64,000 nucleotides of DNA from contig NC_079206.1 in the NCBI RefSeq assembly GCF_026745355.1, positions 40,262,307-40,326,306 on the forward strand, read 5' to 3'. A model generated the notes under the pieces. That model saw only the letters and a list, made by a program, of their open reading frames with translations, was not told the origin of the DNA and made no database searches. The translations under genes were made by a program, and so were the position numbers. The stretch is from Beta vulgaris subsp. vulgaris (Eukaryota; Streptophyta; Magnoliopsida; Caryophyllales; Amaranthaceae). Positions 60,701 to 64,000 of the stretch are shown here, piece by piece (position 1 is the first letter of the stretch; the number at the start of each line of letters is the position of its first letter).

Positions 60701-61319
60701 TACAACTGGTCATCTTCAGGCTGCTAAGAGGGTTCTCAGGTATCTAATGACATCACCAGGGCAAGGTATTCTCCTTGCTTTAACATCAGCTGCTGTGTTA
60801 ACAGCCTATTGTGACAGTGATTGGGCTGGCTGTCCAATGACTAGAAATTCTACTACTGGCTATTGTGTTTTCCTGGGGGCCTCTCTTGTGTCTTGGAAGT
60901 CCAAGAAACAATAAGTTGTGGCTAGATCAACAGCTGAAGCAGAATATAGGGCTCTTGTTCTTACTACTTGTGAAATCTCATGGTTAACTCAGTTGTTTAA
61001 AGACCTGGGTATCAAGGCTACACATCCTGTTGTAGTGCACTGTGATAACAAGGCTGCATTATCTATTGCTGTTAATCCCACACATCATGAAAAAATGAAG
61101 CACGTGGAAATTGATTGTCATTACATTAGAGACAAGGTCTCAGATGGCTCTATTGCTCCTCAATATGTTTCATCCAAAGAACAACTTGCTGATATATTCA
61201 CCAAACCTATCTCTATTGCTCAACAAGATCACATTTTATCCAAGCTGGCAGCTCAACCTTTCACCACCAGCTTGAGGGGGAGTGAAGAAAGGAGCAGTAG
61301 CACTATCATTAATCCTTAG
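57780..61319 (+). pseudogene. Copia pol: PR-INT-RT-RNase H, six in-frame stops
   Basis: One frame carries protease WILDSGASEHMV (about 57980); integrase zinc region HNRLGHAP to CLTCPMAKFC (about 58440-58560) and core (LHIDIWGPYR, VIRSDNGLEFDD, LNGRAERKHRN); RT from about 59740 ([35 protein letters not shown]); and RNase H from about 60810 ([32 protein letters not shown]). Stops lie at 58437, 59340, 60132, 60210, 60609 and 60912, with no frameshift among them. Each stop fits a Trp or Gln codon changed by C to T or G to A. Catalytic boxes look intact. Confidence 0.93.
61271..61282 (+). other. Copia polypurine tract
   Basis: TTGAGGGGGAG immediately before the 3' LTR. Confidence 0.75.
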
Positions 61320-61579
61320 TATCACTATCATTAGTGTGTGTGTCTGTTGTCTGTTATCTCCTCAGACTTCTGTTGTCTGTTATCTCATTTATTATTATGC
61401 TCGTTATTTTGTCATTTAGTTCTTTTGCGCTGTCTCTTTTCTTATGGTCCTTCTAGGTATATTGTCCTCTTCTGTAAACCTAGGGATCCACACCCTTGCA
61501 TATATATGTGTGTAGTATCAGCTTTGGAATGAATGAGATCATATGATTAGCCGACACTCTTGTTATATCAAACTCAATA
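61283..61579 (+). repeat. Copia 3' LTR
   Basis: 297 bp. The edge is set by the TCAAA duplication that follows. Confidence 0.95.
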
Positions 61580-62048
61580 TCAAACCTATAATCCGGGATG
61601 AAAGGATCATCCAAACCTAAGGTATGACAACACTCAACAGCATGGAAATGCTCATTTCAGACCAGCACTCCACCAACAGCAAGGATTCAGTCTTCCACCT
61701 AGATTCCACACGACCCAACCTCCACATTTCCCTAGACCACCGTTGCAGAAACCTGTGACACAACAACCTGGTGGCATGTCTCTTGAAGATATTGTGAAGA
61801 CGATGGCTTCCAACACTTTACAATTTCAGCAAGAAACATGAAGTGGCTTGAGGAACCTTGAACATCAAGTCTCTCAGTTAGCTGATACTCTTAGCAGCTT
61901 GCTAACACAAAGCTCTTTGAAACTACCTAGCCAAACTGAGAGAAATCCTAAGGAGAATGCTTTTGCTATTTCTCTTAGGAGTGGCAAGCAATTAGCGATT
62001 CCAGTGAGAAGGAAGAGTGACCTGGTGATAATTCCAGAAGAAGAATAG
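61580..62048 (+). pseudogene. Athila-type gag, 3' part
   Basis: Resumes in the frame broken at 56364. A stop replaces the usual Trp in the conserved NPGW motif near 61599. A Gln/Pro-rich part follows, then GGMSLEDIVKTMASNTLQFQ, a second stop near 61840, LEHQVSQLADTLSSLL, and the family marker AISLRSGKQL near 61970. It ends at 62048. Confidence 0.85.
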
Positions 62049-62139
62049 GAGGCAATTGTAACAGAAAAGGATGAGCAACAATAAAACCAAGGTTAATTTT
62101 GATGTTTCTGTTAAGACTAACAATGTTTTACACATGTAC

Positions 62140-64000
62140 CTTTTCCTTGCAGGTTATTATCAAAGAACAAGAAGCCTGATCATGAGAAGGAGATGCTGGA
62201 TATCTTTTGCAAGGTAGAAGTGAACATACCTCTACTGGAAGCTATAAAACAAGTGTCGCGATACGCAAATTTTTTGAAGGACTTATGCACTAATAAGAAG
62301 AAACTGAAAGCTGATAAGCAAATTAGTGTTGGTGAGAATATTTTTGCTGTTTTGCAGAGAAATATCCCTCTAAAGTGTACAGATCTCGGTATTTTCACGA
62401 TACCATGCCGAATAGGTAACACGAGGTATGAGAGATGCATGCTAGATTTAGAAGCCTCAATTAATGTGATGCCTTTATCTATTTTCAATGCCCTTAATTT
62501 AGGTCCTTTAAAAGAAACTCATGTTATAATTCAACTTGCTGATCGTTCTAATGCATACCCCCAAGGGGTGATTAAGGATGTTTTAGTATAGGTCAATGAG
62601 CTTGTATTCCCCGCTGATTTTTATGTTTTAGATATGCGTGATAATGAAGCTTCTCATTCTTCTCCTATATTATTAGGAAGACCTTTCCTCAAAACGGCTC
62701 ACACTAAGATTGATGTTAACAACGGCATATTAACTATGGAATTTGACAAAGAGGTTATTCGTTTCACTATATTTGATGCTATCAGATATCCATCTGATTG
62801 CGAATCTATTTCTAGCATAGATATCGTTGATTCATTAACTGAGCAAGTGTACTTTCTTTGTGGTAATGATGCTTTGGAATATTTTATAACCCAATGGAGA
62901 AAGAATATTATGCAAATTTGCAGGAATTTTACGGTTGAAAATGAGGTAAATGAAGCTTTCTTTGACTTGGAATCACTGCCCACTAATCAAGGAAGATTTG
63001 CGACACAATTCATTAATCTACCTCCTAATACTCACAGGTTGTTGCCTTCTGTTGTGCAACCTCCAGAAGTAAAGTTAAAACCACTTCCTAATCATCTAAA
63101 ATACGCATTTTCAGGAGAAAATGATACCCTTCGAGTGATAATCGCAAGTAATCTTACTCCAATTCAAGAGCAAAAGCTTGTTAAGGTTCTTGAGGCATAT
63201 AAGACAGCTTTGGGGTGGACGGTTGTAGATACAAAAGGGATTAGCCTCTCCATGTGCACACACAGAATATTCTTAGAAGAGGGAGTTAAACCAGCAAGAC
63301 AAGTGTAAAGGCGGCTTAATCTACCTATGATGGAGGTTGTAAAGAAAGAAGATTGAAGCTTCTTGATGTAGGGATGATATACCCTATCTCTGACAGTTCT
63401 TGGGTTAACCCTTTACAAGAGTTTCTGAAAAAGTCAGGGATAAAGGTGGTAGAGATTGACAAGGGATAGATGGTTCCTACTTGAGTGCAAAATGGGTGGA
63501 GGGTTGTGTAGATTATAGGAAATTAAACTTCATGATTCGAAAAGATCATTTTCCCTTACCTTTTATTGATTAAATGGTTGAACGTCTTGCTGGTCATGTT
63601 CATTACTACTTTCTTGACGGTTAGTCTAGTAATGTGTAGGTTGCAATTGTTCCGGAAGATCAGGAGAAAATAACTTTCACGTGCCCATATGGTACTTTTG
63701 CCTACCGACGCATGCCTTTTGGGTTATGCAACGCTCCCGCTACTTTTCAGAGATGTATGGTAAGCATCTTTTCAAATTATCTTGAGAAATTCATTGAAGT
63801 CTTCATGGATGATTTGATTGTCCATGGTGACTCTTTTGATAATTACTTAGATCATCTCACTTTAATTCTCAAACGTTGGTTGGAATCTAATCTTGTGCCC
63901 AATTCTGAAAAATGCCATTTTATGGTTCAACAAGGTATAGTCTTAGCCTCTTAGGTCATATTGTTTCTACTAACAGAATAGAATTCGATAAAGCTAAAAT
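62140..64000 (+). pseudogene. Athila-type pol: protease and RT, broken, runs off the window
   Basis: Protease region at 62193-62660: YANFLKDLCTNKKKLKA, SVGENIFAVLQRNIPLKC, then DLEASINVMP where DLGAS is usual, so the active site is spoilt. The linker and start of RT are at 62634-63308 (LLGRPFLKTAHTKIDVNNG, TPIQEQKLVKVLEAYKTALG). The RT palm is at 63712-63954 (MPFGLCNAPATFQRCM, FMDDLIVHG intact). Frames break near 63308-63700 with many stops. RNase H and integrase lie beyond the right edge. Confidence 0.88.

Larger units (their letters stand above)
56365..61579 (+). mobile_element. Ty1/copia LTR retrotransposon, young insertion
   Basis: 297-bp LTRs at 56365-56661 and 61283-61579 differ at about seven positions. 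They start TGAAGAAAGG and end CTCAATA. The target duplication TCAAA is at 56360-56364 and 61580-61584. A primer site follows the 5' LTR directly and a polypurine tract precedes the 3' LTR. Integrase lies before RT, the copia order. It splits the Athila gag. Confidence 0.96.

Overview
This is nuclear DNA from a flowering plant, most likely a eudicot. It is AT-rich, holds one intron-containing plant gene with GT-AG introns, and is otherwise filled with plant transposable elements: MULEs, Ty3/gypsy, Ty1/copia, a LINE, a SINE, MITE-like elements and a CACTA end. No bacterial, organellar or RNA-gene features were seen. The species cannot be fixed from the sequence.

Layout. (1) 351-4679, minus strand: the first eight exons of a chloroplast sulfolipid synthase gene (SQD2). 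The 3' part lies beyond the left edge. A perfect P1BS phosphate-starvation site sits about 150 bp upstream of its ATG. (2) 5035-9190: a degenerate FAR1-type Mutator-like element (MULE-1) that begins about 355 bp upstream of SQD2, carries a SINE and tandem repeats, and lacks its right end. (3) 9221-35351: a second, very large MULE (MULE-2) with terminal inverted repeats, flanked by (TA)n on both sides. It carries a FAR1/MULE transposase on plus and, convergent to it, an 11-exon Ulp1-type cysteine protease gene on minus (Kaonashi-like arrangement). A Ty3/gypsy chromovirus of Tekay/Del type (gypsy-1, 17539-29095, TSD TAAAC) sits in one intron of the protease gene. (4) 35352-35979: a long (TA)n tract and a CACTA terminus. 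(5) About 36600-51060: a degenerate LINE split by a second Tekay-like element on minus (gypsy-2, 38720-49539, TSD ACAAG). That element holds a MITE built from 24 copies of a 20-bp unit, whose terminal repeat matches MULE-1. (6) 52653-53960: a truncated LTR of the gypsy-2 family. (7) 55829-64000: an Athila-type (OTA) gypsy element running off the right edge, split by a young Ty1/copia element (56365-61579, TSD TCAAA).

Order of events that can be read: MULE-2 probably landed in the (TA)n end of MULE-1; gypsy-1 then landed in MULE-2. Gypsy-2 landed in the LINE and later received the MITE. Copia landed in Athila gag. All transposon genes are broken. The stops in copia pol all fit methyl-cytosine decay (C to T, G to A). 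The breaks in gypsy-1 are mostly single-base deletions and may partly be assembly error. The only likely functional host gene is SQD2. The most interesting items are the MULE-2 ULP gene with its exon duplication and private intron repeats, and the MULE-1/MITE pair sharing a terminal repeat and an internal repeat motif.
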